Positions 31,470 through 44,017 are shown, numbered from the stretch's first letter. The stretch is DNA of 64,000 nt from Plotosus lineatus (GCA_024760905.1 CM045751.1:7137001-7201000), one strand, 5' to 3'. Notes: generated from the letters alone by a model not told the origin. Made by a program: numbers and translations.

Positions 31470-31618
31470 CAGAGCGGGCATGTTTGTGTGTGTGGTGTGA
31501 TGAGCTCCCCTGTCAGAAGCAGCATGGCTATAGCTACAAGGAAGGCTGGAATGGCAAGTGTGAACATGTCGCTGCAGAAGGCAGCTGCCAACGTCAGGTG
31601 CCGGATGAGAAGCCACGT
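31470..31618 (+). CDS. Candidate cysteine-rich exon (unrecognised)
   Basis: A 149-nt segment lies between a good acceptor (branch-like TCCTAAC at about 31445, then CACTTCCAG|CAG) and a consensus donor GTGAGT (31619-31624). One frame gives 49 residues, ends exactly on a codon boundary and uses GC-rich third positions. It has six cysteines spaced C-x-C-x2-C-x4-C-x15-C-x8-C and the word GYSYKEGWNGKCEH, suggesting a disulphide-rich extracellular module. I do not recognise the family. A second frame is also open, so this is a candidate only. No partner exon was found in the window. Confidence 0.4.
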
Positions 31619-31698
31619 GTGAGTTGTGTACGTGCATATGTGTGTGTGTCAGATTCAATCAAAGGAATCCCCTGATGCGAGCATTTTTCTTTTGTCCT

Positions 31699-31798
31699 CT
31701 CTCTCTCTCTCTCTCTCTCATTCTCTTGTCTTGGCTCTCCTTCGTTCTCTCTCTTTACTGCTAAACTTGTCAAAGCCAATGATGTGAAGTCCCGTAGG

Positions 31799-31859
<61 letters not shown>
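31699..31859. repeat. Two (CT)n microsatellites
   Basis: A short tract at 31699-31719 and a long tract of about 29 units at 31801-31859. Confidence 0.96.
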
Positions 31860-31862
<3 letters not shown>

Positions 31863-32007
31863 AGTCTCCTGCTCCCTCTGACTGTCTTTGTCTGGCTAGG
31901 AAATGAAAGAAATGAAAATCACTGCAATGTGAAATGGAATTGGTCTTACTCATGCTCAGTTCAGTGGAGTGTACACTCTTACCTCACTAGAGTTTAATCA
32001 GAGACAG

Positions 32008-32008
<1 letters not shown>

Positions 32009-32081
<73 letters not shown>
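32009..32081. repeat. (CA)n microsatellite
   Basis: About 36 perfect units. Confidence 0.97.
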
Positions 32082-32083
<2 letters not shown>

Positions 32084-32119
32084 CCATATATCACTTATTC
32101 AGATGCTCTTTTTGTACCT

Positions 32120-32404
32120 GCATATTGTTTCTAAGTTCAAGCCCTAGGCTTTCGTGTATTTCTGTGGAGTTTTCATGTTCTCCCTGTGTGAGTGGGTTTC
32201 CCGCTGGGTAATCTGGTTTCCTCCCACATTTAAAAGACATGCACGTTAGGCTAATTAGCTGTTTTAAATTTCCCAAAGGTCTGAGTGTGATTGTGAATGG
32301 TCGTGTCTGTTTCACTGCAATGGTCTGGCAAGGTGTTTAGGGAGGCTGGAGCCCATCTCAGCTGACTCTATGTAAAGAACAGCATGCCAATCCATCGCAG
32401 GACC

Positions 32405-32457
<53 letters not shown>

Positions 32458-32680
32458 TAACAACCATTTACACTTAGACTCACAAACCTTGGTGTCAGGA
32501 TTGTGATAGGCTACATCAGGTGGCTCCTCTAAATTTCCCATTGAGATAAGTGTGACTGTTTGCTTGCGTCTCTGTTAGTCTTATGATAGACTCAAGGTGC
32601 ATCCTGCCTCTTGTCTGGCATCAGGTCCTATTGGCTCTAGCGTCCCCGTGACCAGTGTTATAAGACCGAAATGAACTTAT
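32120..32680. mobile_element. Cluster of three V-SINE pieces
   Basis: A plus-strand core and tail (32120-32340) is joined to a minus-strand piece (32340-32495). The latter holds a (CA)n tract (32409-32452) at the position where V-SINEs carry GTGTGTG. A weak plus-strand tail follows (32505-32680). Confidence 0.7.
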
Positions 32681-32689
32681 ACCTTATAT

Positions 32690-34365
32690 GTACACAAGAG
32701 ATGATTATTTGCGGAGAGGAGTTGCTGCAGAAATCAATCGATCATCCTGCTAAGCATCAAGACTGATGAATTAACATTGACTTTGTTTCCTTAAAAAATT
32801 AGTGGAAAAGTCCAGGAACGTCACCTTAAGCAGTTTTGTACAATTGCCTGCATGTAAAAAGAAAAAAAAACAATGGTATAGCTCCAGATGTTTGGAACAC
32901 CCTGTAATATGAGTTTAAACATTTCAGTGCAGTTGCTGCAATTTGTTGGCACTTAGATTTTCTTTTGCTCCAAAATTACAGGGACTTTTCACAGGGACAG
33001 ACTGTGGCTCCAGCTTTCCTCGTTTACAAAGATTAATGGCTGCCATTGCTCTGACATCTTTAAGGATCTCGTGCTGTGGTAGTGTGAATCGATTATTATA
33101 TATATATCTACACTCTCAACTGTGGCTGTCCCTCATGCTGAATCAATAACCAACAATCAGCAGTGGCCACGATATCCTGGTCTCTGGGCTTTTAGAGTAC
33201 ATTATGCAGTGCTATCAGAGATGCCCAAAGAGAAGTAATGTGGTCACTTGAAGCTTTTTCATACATGAAAAATCTCTGTGAGTGCCACGAGCACTCTTCC
33301 AGTCAGGCTTTCACCATCAAAGCCTCACACACTGCTGATCTCAGTACACACTCCTATCTGGGCCAGGAAGATTACCTGTGATGGAGCTGCTGGTCGGAGT
33401 GTGTTTTACATTCCACCCGCTGCGAATGTCATTACAGTAAAAATGTGTTTCACCCATCATCCTGGCTTTCAGTGGCATTTCACTAAGTCTCCATACTGAA
33501 AGGATGTGGAGAGCTTGTGGTTGTGTCAATCTAAATCCACAGGAGGTGCTGTGCTGCTCTTTGTGTGTGTGGAACTTGATACAGCAATAAAGAGTAAAGG
33601 TCCAGTAATACACCCTTGAGGCACTCAACACATTCATAATGCCCTTTTGGGTTGAAAAATACAACCACATCAGGAATCTGAGCAAAGTCTAAATGGTCCA
33701 CTATCCTTTCAGAGCTATCCAATTAAAGTAGTAGTTTCATGCTGTGAACAGATTTCTTCCATCCATTTCTTCTTAATAATCATCTTGTGATCACCTGGGT
33801 TGCCAAAAAGAAGGAAGAGGACAGATGACCTGTTCATTCTGCTTCTGTGAGGACTTTCGATGCCCCCCCTGCTGCTGTTAGCAGGGTCTTTTACCAAAAG
33901 GCTTAAGATTGCTTTAAATGGGATGGGATTGAGACTGGCTTGCCTCAGGTCCATACATTACATCAAATATCAATGTCACCATGACCAGATCTAAGTCTTA
34001 TGGTGCACACGACTATAATATTGGGCGTCTCAGATAGAAGGCCTCCATCACAACCATATTCAGTAAGCATTAATAAAGCACTATTATAATTTGAACAAAT
34101 GAAAATCTAGAAACAAGACGTTTTATTATTGTGGGATATCTCATGTTATCGACAGACCACTTAGCTTGACTGTACCTCCATGTCCCGCTGTCGTTCTGTC
34201 TGTCGAGATATCCCGCCATCTTTAATAGAGAAGTCAAAAAGTTCAAGTCAGTTTATTTTCATGTGTAGATTGACCATCTATCAGTCCAATCATCCATCCA
34301 TTGATTCATCCATCCACCCATCATTTAGACTGTTTATCTGTCGGGTTTTGGGGCCAGTTGGAGCC
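32690..34365. other. Repeat-poor stretch
   Basis: No exon or known repeat is convincing. Minus-strand frames near 33341-33954 were considered and not accepted. Confidence 0.45.
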
Positions 34366-34369
34366 AATC

Positions 34370-35043
34370 ACAGCTGACTGCAGACCCCATATACACAGAG
34401 CCCAACAACCATTCACATTCACATCTGTTCCCAGTTTAGAGTAAGCAACTGAACCAATTTGCATGTGTTTGGACTATGAAGTTGTGTTACAGTAAATTAT
34501 TATGCATTACACTGACACACAGCAAAAATGCCAGCTGTGTTTTACATATTTTGCTAGCTAGCTAGTGTGTTTAAGTTGGAGTTACTAATCAGCACAACAA
34601 AAATAAACTAGTCAGCTTGTCCCAACATTCAGGCCATGTGTAGGGTGCAATGAAGCCAGTGGCCAGTTCTAATAACACACTAGTAGCCTCTCTCACCACT
34701 TACAATTGAAAAGATACAGCCGTATACTTAGGTATTTATAGCCACAGGCTTGGGATGGGCGGCATGGTGGCATGATGGTAGTGTTGAGTATGACAGTTTT
34801 ACAGCAAGAAAGTCCTGGGTTTGATTCCTCACATGCTTCTGTGTGGCGTTTGCATATTCTCCCCATGCTTGCATGGGCTTCCTTTGTCTGCTCCGCTTTC
34901 CCGCACAGTCCAAAGACATTCACATGTCAGCCCTGTGATAGTATGGCAAGCAGTTCAGGGTGTCCCTCACCTTTGCCCAGTGTCATCTGAGTTTCCCACA
35001 TCCCTGATAGGATTAAATGGTTTGACAAATGAGTGAGTGAGTG
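34370..35043. mobile_element. V-SINE copies
   Basis: A weak minus-strand remnant (34370-34480) and a clearer plus-strand copy (34757-35043). The latter has B-box GGGTTTGATTCC and core AGTCCAAAGACATTCACATG, missing about 60 bp before its tail. Confidence 0.7.
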
Positions 35044-36145
35044 ACTTGCATTATGGTGAAAAGCACATAACTATTTCTCTTCAGCACACAGGTTGGTGAA
35101 GGGTAATATCTCAACTACGTACATGTGCTTGCATTATTATTTGTGTATTTAGAGACACTTCAGTGATTAGAAAGCAATGTCAACTGCCAGTGTTCACTAT
35201 TTTTGACTGATGTTTTGAAACACGACCACATCTGCTCCAATATTTGTAAGCACGTAAGTGTGGAATTCTGTTATTGGTGTTCAAATGAAGGCATGCAGAG
35301 GAATATTTCTGAAACTGAAATGCTGCAAGAACAACGTTGTGTGTCTTTGTTAGAAGCTGAATACCACACATACCTATATGCTTTGTACCTGTAAAAATTA
35401 TGGAATACCTTCAAAAGTTTTTTTTGATTATTTTGTAAATGTCAGGAAATTCTCTGTTAGTAAAAACCCCTGTCCAAAGAAATATGGATCCATACCCATA
35501 TACCTCGACACACTTGTACATTTATGAATCAAGCAAGTGTCGTCTTTTGACGTAGTTTGTTTTTTTACTTTTTACTTTTAATCTTTAAATTTCATATTGT
35601 AGCTAAAGATCATCAGCAGTGATATAAATGATTTTATGAAAAGATAAGTGTTAATTAGATTACATCACACCACGACTGAGTAGAAATTGAAGGCAGATGC
35701 CAATACAGACAAAAATGGTGGCTTTAATGAAGCTCAGGTCGAAAGTACATAAACATAATCCAGAATAGTACTCAAAAAAAAAAAAAAAAAAGGCAGGGTT
35801 CAGGTGATCAGGCACACAGTGTCTAAATAATAATAATAATAATATAAAAAATATCAAAAATATAATCAAATGTGGGGCCAGGCAAAAGTCAAAACATTGA
35901 AATCAAACACAAAAAATGGAGGCAGGGTTTACACTGGAAATGAGACACAAAAGCAACACTTCATACTGAGCATGTGCAAACGGAGTCCTTATATAGTGTG
36001 AGTAAGTAGCAGAATGTAGTCACAAGCTGGATATCAGACATCTCTGTCTGTCTGTTTGTTTGTCTGTCTGTCTGTCTATCTATCTTATCTTTTGCCTAAG
36101 TTTCATTGAAGGTTTTATAGAATTCATCACTGTCATGATTATGAT
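35044..36145. other. Unassigned non-coding stretch
   Basis: Contains an A-run (about 35774-35791), (AAT)n and a (TCTG)n tract at about 36045-36078. No exon recognised. Confidence 0.5.
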
Positions 36146-36149
36146 GATG

Positions 36150-36510
36150 ATGATCATCATCTTCATCATCATCTTCTGCTTGATCTGGGGTCGGGTCGCA
36201 CAGCAGCAGCCAAACCAGTGAGGTTCAAATGCATGTCCCACTTCTCAGTCACTTTCACCAGCTCTTCCAGGGGGACACCAAGGAGTTCCCAGATCAGCCC
36301 AAAGACATAGTCCCTCCAGTGAGTTTTGGGTTGACCCTGGCACCTTTTGATGTTTAGACATGAACAAAAAAAAAATCATATCAGGGAGGCGTTCAGGATG
36401 AATTCTAATCAGATACCCGAGCTCAATCAACTGGCTCCTCTCAACACAGAGGAGGAGCAGTTCAACTCCGAGTTCCTCCCAGATTGACAAGCTTCTCACC
36501 CTATAATTTT
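36150..36510 (-). mobile_element. LINE-X 3' fragment
   Basis: Minus-strand frame with SIWEELGVELLLL and diverged downstream words homologous to the fragment at 56.5 kb. Degraded by A-runs and stops. It is the C-terminal end of a non-LTR pol gene; the clade is not certain. Confidence 0.7.
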
Positions 36511-37200
36511 ATTTTTATAATTACATTACGCTGGTCTCCTACTCATCAAAAAAATAGTTTTTAACAATATAAAAATATTATTTTTCCATCCTAGATAAGC
36601 ATTTAAGTATTATTGCACTATATTAAACTATATAATGGTCAATAAAATCAAACAAAGAAATAAAAATAATAAATAAGTATATTTGTATGCTTTTCTCACA
36701 AAATCGATGGTAGAACTGTATATTTAACCTGCAGTTGTTAAAAGCTCTGATGGAAATCCAGCCTTTATTTTTCTTTCTGCAGGGTAATGGAGTTGTGTGT
36801 AACTGATAAAACAGAGCACTTGACCTTGTTATTCTAATCATAGTAATGGGTGTGAAAGCATCTCCTGAGAAGAAACACATTACGATAAACAACTCAAACG
36901 CCTCCTGAGACAGGACGCAGTCAGACGAGTGTAAACCGAATCTCCAGTGACAACAGCCCACCAGAAGTAGTAAAAAAAAAGTCCTGCTTCATACTCTGAT
37001 TTACTCATTTGTATTGTTGTATGAGTTAACGTTTTAGTATAAAGAGGAAGACATAATGAGTAAGAGTCTGTTTGCCCCCCTCCCTCCCCAGGTTTAACTC
37101 TGCTCTGAATGGCTTAAGATAATCCTGTTAGCACTCAAACACCCTGACGTTGATGCTAACTGACCAGCTGCTCCTGATGGCCAAGTCCATGCACTGTACA
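36511..37200. other. Unassigned non-coding stretch
   Basis: AT-rich; nothing recognised. Confidence 0.5.
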
Positions 37201-37202
37201 GA

Positions 37203-37204
<2 letters not shown>

Positions 37205-37272
<68 letters not shown>
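37205..37272. repeat. (GT)n microsatellite
   Basis: About 34 perfect units. Confidence 0.97.
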
Positions 37273-37273
<1 letters not shown>

Positions 37274-37429
37274 ACTTCAGTGTCTGATTTAATACTATCT
37301 GTGTTGCAATTGCGTAAAATAAACAGCTGATGTTGGGAGTCAGGATGTCGCTTACCCTGAACTGACACTGACCTAACATGAACTTGAGGGAATGATATGG
37401 GTACATTTTATAATTAGAATTATGGTGAC

Positions 37430-37605
37430 TAAATGTCTAACATTGCCACCTCACATCTCCATGGACCGAGGTTCAATCCTGAGCTTGGGGTGGCATCTGT
37501 GTGGAGTTTGGTATGATTTCTCTGCATCCACATGGCTTTCTCAAAATTTTCTGGTCTCCTCTTACTTCCCAAAACTGTGTTCGTAGACTGGGATATTGTG
37601 TGTGT

Positions 37606-37636
<31 letters not shown>

Positions 37637-37639
37637 GGG
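37430..37639 (+). mobile_element. V-SINE piece ending in (GT)n(G)n
   Basis: Core words (TCTGTGTGGAGTTTGGTATG) run to about 37590, then (GT)n and a run of about 19 G replace the left end of the next hAT element. Confidence 0.65.
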
Positions 37640-38195
37640 CACACCGGATGATGCCGGGGGGAGCGCATATGACCCTGGGGAACATGTTTTTCTGGAATCG
37701 TGCATGAAAATTGAGTGTAATTGCACCTCCACTTCAGTAGATGGCAGTGGCGCTCTCATTGTCACGCAATGGTGTAGCGGTTTTTCGCAAGAGCAAACGA
37801 TATGAAGCGCAGTAAACAACCCCTCAAGAAAAAACAGGGAATATTTTCTAACAGGAACGAAGAGAAAGTTGGAGAGAGATATTAAGTCATAAATAAGTTG
37901 AAAGATTTTAAATAAGGATGTATTTTTTTTTATTTCAGGCACATTGGTGCACTTTAAATCTTTTCTGTTACAGATTAAAAAACAATGGTAATGAAGTTTT
38001 TCTTTATTGTAAGTTGAGCTATATTTCTCGATTTTTTTTTCTCTAATATTCATAAAGACGCAGTGTTATGCAGAGGTGTGCAAATACAATTTTTTTCGAT
38101 AAATAATACTAGTTATAGTCACTCGCGGGGGAAGGGGGGTTTGAAATATTTTTTTCTTCCTAGAGGGGGCGCCACAGAAAATAACCGAGAAGCAC
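37640..38195 (+). mobile_element. hAT MITE relative (copy 3)
   Basis: Internal words ATGATGCCGGGGGGAGCGCA, GAGTGTAATTGCACCTCCAC and right end GGCGCCACAGAAAATAACCG then AGAAGCAC match the 96-387 element. The left inverted repeat is lost in the G-run, and extra AT-rich DNA (37811-38090) separates the halves. Confidence 0.75.
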
Positions 38196-38416
38196 AGGTT
38201 GAGATGGAACGATGTCATGAACTAGCATACTGTCCAGGGTGTAGTTTCAATGTTGTACCAAGTCTTCTTCTCTGGATTGATTCCTGACTAAAATTTTGAC
38301 CAAAAATGAATGTCACGAAATATAATTTCTGAACAATTTTAAACAACACCAACATTTATGTTGTTGATCAAGCTGCTATTATACATTCAGAATTTTCAAA
38401 GATTTTCCAACGCACC

Positions 38417-38570
38417 CCTAGGTGTGAATGGTTGTATGAGTGCTGGCCCCGCGATGGCCTGGTGAGCTGTCCAAGGTGTACCCACTCTCACCCAGACTTG
38501 GTCGAGATGGGCGTCAGCCACCCCGTGACCCGAGTTAGGGTTAAGCTGTTAGAAAATGAATGAATGAAGG
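38417..38570 (+). mobile_element. V-SINE tail fragment
   Basis: AGGTGTGAATGGTTGTATGA, GCGATGGCCTGGTGAGCTGT, then GGGTTAAGCTG and (GAAT)n. Confidence 0.78.
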
Positions 38571-38777
38571 ATTTGTAAACGCATACAACAGGAAAATGTA
38601 TCAGCTGATCTCATGAACTGTTTGCTGTTTGAGTATTGTTTATAAATTGAATATCATCAGCACTGCCGCTGATATTCATAATCACTGACCAGGTCGTCTC
38701 TTGGGCTCAGTCAGAACTCATCAGTATATTCTATATGTATAATGATATTTAAATATGTAGATGTAATTTGAATATGG

Positions 38778-38971
38778 AGTAGTGGTGGTGCAGTGATAAG
38801 CACATCCACCTCACAGCAAGAAAGTTCTGGGTTCGATTCCTAGACTCAGGGAATTTCTGTGTGGAGTTTGCATGTTCTTCGCATGTTTGCATCAGTTTCC
38901 TTTGGGCAATAGGGTTTCTTCCCAAAGTCCAAAAAAACCCACTAGGTTAAGTGGCAGTTCTAAATCATTTG

Positions 38972-39036
<65 letters not shown>

Positions 39037-39172
39037 AGTTGTGTGTGTGTTTTGGCCTAGCAACGGCCTGGCAAGCTGTTCAAAGTGTACCCCAACTTTG
39101 CCCACATTCGTCTGAAATGGGCGCCAGACTCCCCGTGACCCTAAATGAGATTAAGCAGCATAGAAAATGAAT
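38778..39172 (+). mobile_element. V-SINE with internal (GT)n expansion
   Basis: Full head (GTGCAGTGATAAGCACATCC, B-box GGTTCGATTCC), core and tail. A (GT)n tract of about 29 units (38975-39032) has grown where the family has AGGTGTGAGTGTG. Confidence 0.87.
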
Positions 39173-39197
39173 AAATTAATTAATTTATATATGTAAA

Positions 39198-39498
39198 TGA
39201 GGAGATGTAGTGGTTAACAGTTCCGCGGCAGGTTTGAAAGATCTCAGGCTCGGCAAGAGCATTTCTTTGAGGAGTTTGCGTGTTCCCTCCTTGCATGTGT
39301 TTCCTCTGGATACATCAGCCTCCCTCCGACCGTCCAAAGATATGCACTTTAGTCTGTTATAAATTGGCCTTTGGTGTGAGTGTGATGGTTGTGTGTTTTG
39401 GTCCTGTGATGGACTGGTGTGTTTTCCCAGAGTCGCGCTGAGATAGACTCCAGTCACCTGACAACATGAATAGACTAAGTAGTGCAGAAAATAAATAC
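39198..39498 (+). mobile_element. V-SINE
   Basis: GATGTAGTGGTTAACAGTTC head and TGAGGAGTTTGCGTGTTCCC core, with tail to GCAGAAAATAAATA. A T-run follows at 39513-39542. Confidence 0.78.
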
Positions 39499-39514
39499 GT
39501 ACTTTAATAGAATC

Positions 39515-39544
<30 letters not shown>

Positions 39545-39546
<2 letters not shown>

Positions 39547-40190
39547 ATTCATATTGTAGTGTAAACCTGACTTTTACATTATAAATTGTTACAATCATAA
39601 AAACACTCCCCAGAGACGTTTACGATATCCTGCTACTGATTAATGCTGCCATCTATCAATATTAATGCAGCTATGTGGCAGCAATTAGATCCAGCTAATG
39701 CCTTCATATCGATGTAATGGTGGTATCTGTGGCATTTAGGCAATTCGCCTGCATCTCCATGTGGAGTGTTGTAGTGAAAACGTGGGGCCTGTGACCCCAA
39801 TTTAATATCACTGTGCGCAGTATGATCGAGGAGAGTACTCGTCTTTCTTGTTTCTTTTCTCTTCATATCCTATAAGACTTGGCGCGACGTGTTTATTTTG
39901 GACCAGACGTGATTAATATTTAATAATTTGTAATAATAGGATGTCCATTACGCCTCTTAACACAGTACAAAGGCTTTTTGAAATGGCAAGGCTTTGAGCG
40001 TGTGCTGGGTTGGAGTGTGTAAAGGACCTTCCCGCCCCTTTGGCGTTAGGATCTCTGCCCTGAATGGAATTTGTTCTTGCATGTGTCTCCACACACGACT
40101 GGCTAAAGAAGATTAAAGTGGGACACTGGCTGCATCTCTGCCCCTCCGTCTACAGCCTCTGGGCTTTGATGTGTTAAATGGGGCGTCTTC
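39545..40190. other. Repeat-free stretch, possible conserved non-coding DNA
   Basis: Complex, low-repeat sequence with AATTAG and TAATG homeodomain-like words around 39640-39730. Conservation cannot be judged here. Confidence 0.35.
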
Positions 40191-40334
<144 letters not shown>

Positions 40335-40505
40335 TTGAGGAGGTAAGCAGAAAGCATGCTGATATGTGTTAAGAGATTAAACACAAAACAAATGGCTCAT
40401 GGAGTCGAAGCGAAGCGTTGGATAATACTTTGTCTAATACATCATGACTTTAGAGAACTGAAGTAGAAAAATAAAATCTCTTTTAGATAATAAAATCCAG
40501 CTTAA

Positions 40506-40861
40506 GGGTGGTGCTGGCCCGGTGGCGAGGCGCTTGATTACCAATCCCAAGGTCGGAGGTTCAAGCTCCACTGTCTACGGGTTGTCACTGCTGTTCCCTC
40601 AGTGCAGCTAACTGGGTTATCAAAGGCCGGCCATGTCTCTCACTGTCTATGGCGAGAGGTTCATATAAAAGAACCATTGCTGACTTATGTCAAGAGTAGC
40701 TGTATAGCCGTCAGCGTGTTTACGCCCTGCGATGGCCTGGCGAGCCGTCCAGGGTGTACTCTGCAGTCACCCCATGTCGGCTGACATGGGTGCCAGCCTC
40801 CTTGCGACCGTAATTAGGATTAAGCGGTTCACAAAATGAATGAATGAATGAATGAATGAAT
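40506..40861 (+). mobile_element. SINE-A2, full length
   Basis: Head, body and tail are all present, ending in about six GAAT units. Confidence 0.88.
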
Positions 40862-41170
40862 TAGAAATCAGGCTTAAATATTCTAAATTATTCCCGGCTT
40901 TTACTTATTGGTTGTTTTTTTTTTCTTCCAAGATCATCTGTCCATCATGTTTACTTGAATTACAGATTGATAGGATAATTATGCGAAGTATTCTTTCATT
41001 AAATGCCCTTGCTTGGCGCGGCACACAAATCATTATCATGGTATGGTAGGGATGTAACCGTAAAGTATATGCCATTAAATTGTCTGCCATCCAATTTGCT
41101 TTGTTTATGAACTCGGGGTTCACAATCTTTTGGGGGGGACATTTAAATATATAAAAGAAAAGTATTGCTG
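40862..41170. other. Unassigned non-coding stretch
   Basis: AT-rich; nothing recognised. Confidence 0.5.
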
Positions 41171-41174
41171 TGAG

Positions 41175-41386
41175 TGGCATACGTAGTAGTGTAGTGGTTA
41201 ACACATCCGATTTGCAGCAAGAAGGTTCTCTGTTTGCGTCCCATGCTCAGTGAGGGATTTTCTGTATCGGGATTGGATGGTCATCCCATGCTTGTGTGGG
41301 TTCCATCCTGGTCCTCGGGTTTCTTCCTACAGTCCAAAGAAATGTACATTAGGCTAACTAGCTGTTCCAAATCACGAGATGTGAGT
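41175..41386 (+). mobile_element. V-SINE, 3' side interrupted
   Basis: Head (GTGTAGTGGTTAACACATCC) and core (CTACAGTCCAAAGAAATGTA). It stops where a minus-strand SINE-A2 begins. Confidence 0.8.
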
Positions 41387-41640
41387 TCAGTTCAGTTCAT
41401 TTTCTGTAACCGCTTAATCCTAATTAGGGTCGCAGGGAGGCTGGCGCCCATCCCAGCCGACTTCAGGCGAGGGGAGAGTACACCCCGGACAGCTCGCCAG
41501 GCCATCACAGGGCGGAAACACGCTGACGGCTTTGCAGAAAGTCAGCAATGGTTCTTTTACATGAACCTCACGCCATAGACAGTGAGACACATGGCCGGTC
41601 TTTGATAACCCAGTTAGCTGCACTCGGGGGACAGTGACCA
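41387..41640 (-). mobile_element. SINE-A2, 5' truncated
   Basis: Tail starts TTCAGTTCAGTTCATTTTCT. The copy ends within the GTCACTGTCCCC word, so the tRNA head is missing. Confidence 0.83.
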
Positions 41641-41726
41641 AATGAATGTTTGAGTGTTTGGCAAATGAATGGATGGGTGAGAGAGCGAGCGAGCGCTGTC
41701 ACCTCACAGCAAATCAGATTCTTTGC

Positions 41727-42010
41727 GAAAGGGTGGCATGGTGGCATTGTGTTTAGCATATCCGTCTTATAGCAGAAAGGCCCTGGGTTCTATTCCCAAG
41801 CTCAGACATTTCTGTGTGGAGTTTGCATGTTCACTATGTCCACGTGTTGGTTTCCTCCGGGTGTTCCGGTTTCCTCCCGCAGTTCAAAGACATGAACATT
41901 AGGTTAAGCGGCGCTACCAAATTATCATTGAAATATGAAAATTTGTGCTTTATCTGGCAATGGGCTTGTGAGCTGTTCATGGTGTACCCCGCCTTCACCC
42001 AGTGTTGGTT
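41727..42010 (+). mobile_element. V-SINE
   Basis: Head GGCATGGTGGCATTGTGTTT, core TTTCCTCCGGGTGTTCCGGT and a shortened tail. Confidence 0.8.
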
Positions 42011-42128
42011 TAGCAAACCACTACGAGACCACGCCCTCAAGAATCTCAGCTATAGATCTTGAAAACTTGTTTTCTGAGAATTTCTTGATTTTACTACATT
42101 GTTGTACATACTCTGTAATGATGTAGAG

Positions 42129-42511
42129 CAGTGGTCCCCAACCTCCAGGCCGCGGACCGGTACAGGTTCGTGGATCGATTGGTACCGAGCCGCACAAGAA
42201 ATAATTAATTATTTCCATTTTATTTATTATCTGAGTCTGAACGATCTTTTACTTTGAAAAATGACCGGATTCTCTCGGTTACACGTCAGTCGTTTGATCG
42301 CTAACATGTAACCCACAAGGGATCGGCGTGTGAACAGAGGCGTGTTGGACATGTTTTAAACATGAGCGAGGATTTTTGGCGAGACTGAGCCTGAGCCTTC
42401 ATTCTCTCAGCTGGTGCATGATCATCTGGTTTTTTTTTGAAAAAGAAGAAGAAGAGTTCGAGCTCTAACCAACTTTATTTAACTGTTGAAAAATAACATT
42501 CATGGAATGTT

Positions 42512-42555
<44 letters not shown>

Positions 42556-42632
42556 TAACAATCTACCCCGGTCCGCGGTAAAATTGTCAAGCGTTGACCG
42601 GTCCGCGGTGATAAAAAGGTTGGGGACCACTG
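42129..42632. mobile_element. hAT MITE, 504 bp, rare-cutter-rich ends
   Basis: Perfect 16-bp inverted repeats CAGTGGTCCCCAACCT. Flanks ATGTAGAG (42121-42128) and ATGGAGAT (42633-42640) agree at 6 of 8, a decayed hAT duplication. Subterminal CCGCGGACCGGT words occur in inverted copies near both ends. An (AAT)n tract lies at 42515-42553. No transposase. Confidence 0.88.
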
Positions 42633-42649
42633 ATGGAGATGAATAAACT

Positions 42650-43682
42650 GCAGTCAACGTCTCATTGAATGTGGCATCATACATGGGTCCAGGGCACTAA
42701 TCAACATCTACTTCTGAAGCATTTTGTAAATTTTTTATTTAAAAAAAATAATAAGACATTTTGTTTTGTTTACTTGGTCCTGCGTCCTTCCCGAATGCGG
42801 AATGTAGGCAACAAATGAGCTACAGCGTGGCAATAAGAATTAGCGGTGCATTTTTGTTCATTTCCCCTCCATTTGCATCAATCAAAGCTTTGGAGCTTCA
42901 TTTGCTCAATTAATTATCTCTCTCTCTTTGTGTGTCCTTAAAAACCTGGAGCTTCCTTTCTCCTTTTTTGTGTCGTAATTTAGAAAAAGGCCTCAGCACT
43001 TTCAGTGCACCTCCATCGCCCTAAAAGCAACAGGCGTCTCTTCAAGTAATAAAATGCACATTGGCATTGCTTTTAAACAAACAAAACAGCTGCCTACATA
43101 TGTTTTCAGTAGCCATGTAATTTGTCTGGCCACTAATGACTACCCGACAGAATCGGGTGGCGTTTAAATGGGTAAATCTATACCGATTGTCATTGAAATG
43201 AGCGCTATTTACTCCGCTTTTTGAGCACGACAAACAAAAGCTAACAAAAAGGGGACATCAGAGGGCTGGGTTTTGTGCATCTCTTCGCATTGTGTGAGCT
43301 TTGCGCCGGATTCGCGGTGAGCCTCAGCCGTCTCGCTGCTGTCCTCCATCTTCTCCATCTGCTTTCTACGTTTATGAAAAGCCTATTATGGCTGGCTGGG
43401 TTTGGCACAAACGGGCCTCCAGTATACATTGAGACATTAGCAGGGGCACAGATTCCAAGCAGCAAGGACTTGTAGTTTAATTACTCAGGGATTGGGGCTT
43501 TTAACGAGTTTTAAACCGCATTGTCTCTACAGCCATAAAGAAGACATAGTGGCTAGCACTGGCTAAAAAGGCTCGGGAGCAGGCAGGCCAAAGGGGGTGG
43601 TTTGGGGGGCCGGGGTCTTTATTAACCCTAGAGTGACTAGCTAATGTGATTGAAGTGGAACCACCTGGCGGGGTGTGTATAT

Positions 43683-43685
<3 letters not shown>
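42650..43685. other. Repeat-free island, candidate regulatory DNA
   Basis: About 1 kb with no SINE, MITE, LINE or microsatellite in the densest repeat zone of the window. Words include an octamer ATTTGCAT, TCAAAG and CAATTAATTA near 42870-42920. This composition is typical of conserved non-coding elements, but conservation was not tested. Confidence 0.4.
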
Positions 43686-43686
<1 letters not shown>

Positions 43687-43759
<73 letters not shown>

Positions 43760-43959
43760 CTGTACAGTCAGCTGCTGCCGAATGTGGAACACCAGGTGCT
43801 GAGCTCCAGCTCTCCTAATGCCATGTAATAGCACGCCTGAGCGCACACCGAGGCTTGGGGCTAGGATTAAGGGGGAAAGAAAGGCTGTCACTGACATAGA
43901 AGTCCATTTTCTTTTCTTTTACAGTCACTCCTCCCAAACACACACATGCATGCACGCGT

Positions 43960-44017
<58 letters not shown>

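Noticed and set aside
31594..31953. 119-codon frame with RERERERE
   Set aside because: Reads through (CT)n tracts; not a gene.
33341..33954. Minus-strand frames at 33.3-34.0 kb as exons or LINE pieces
   Set aside because: No recognised motif, no convincing splice sites and several stops between them.
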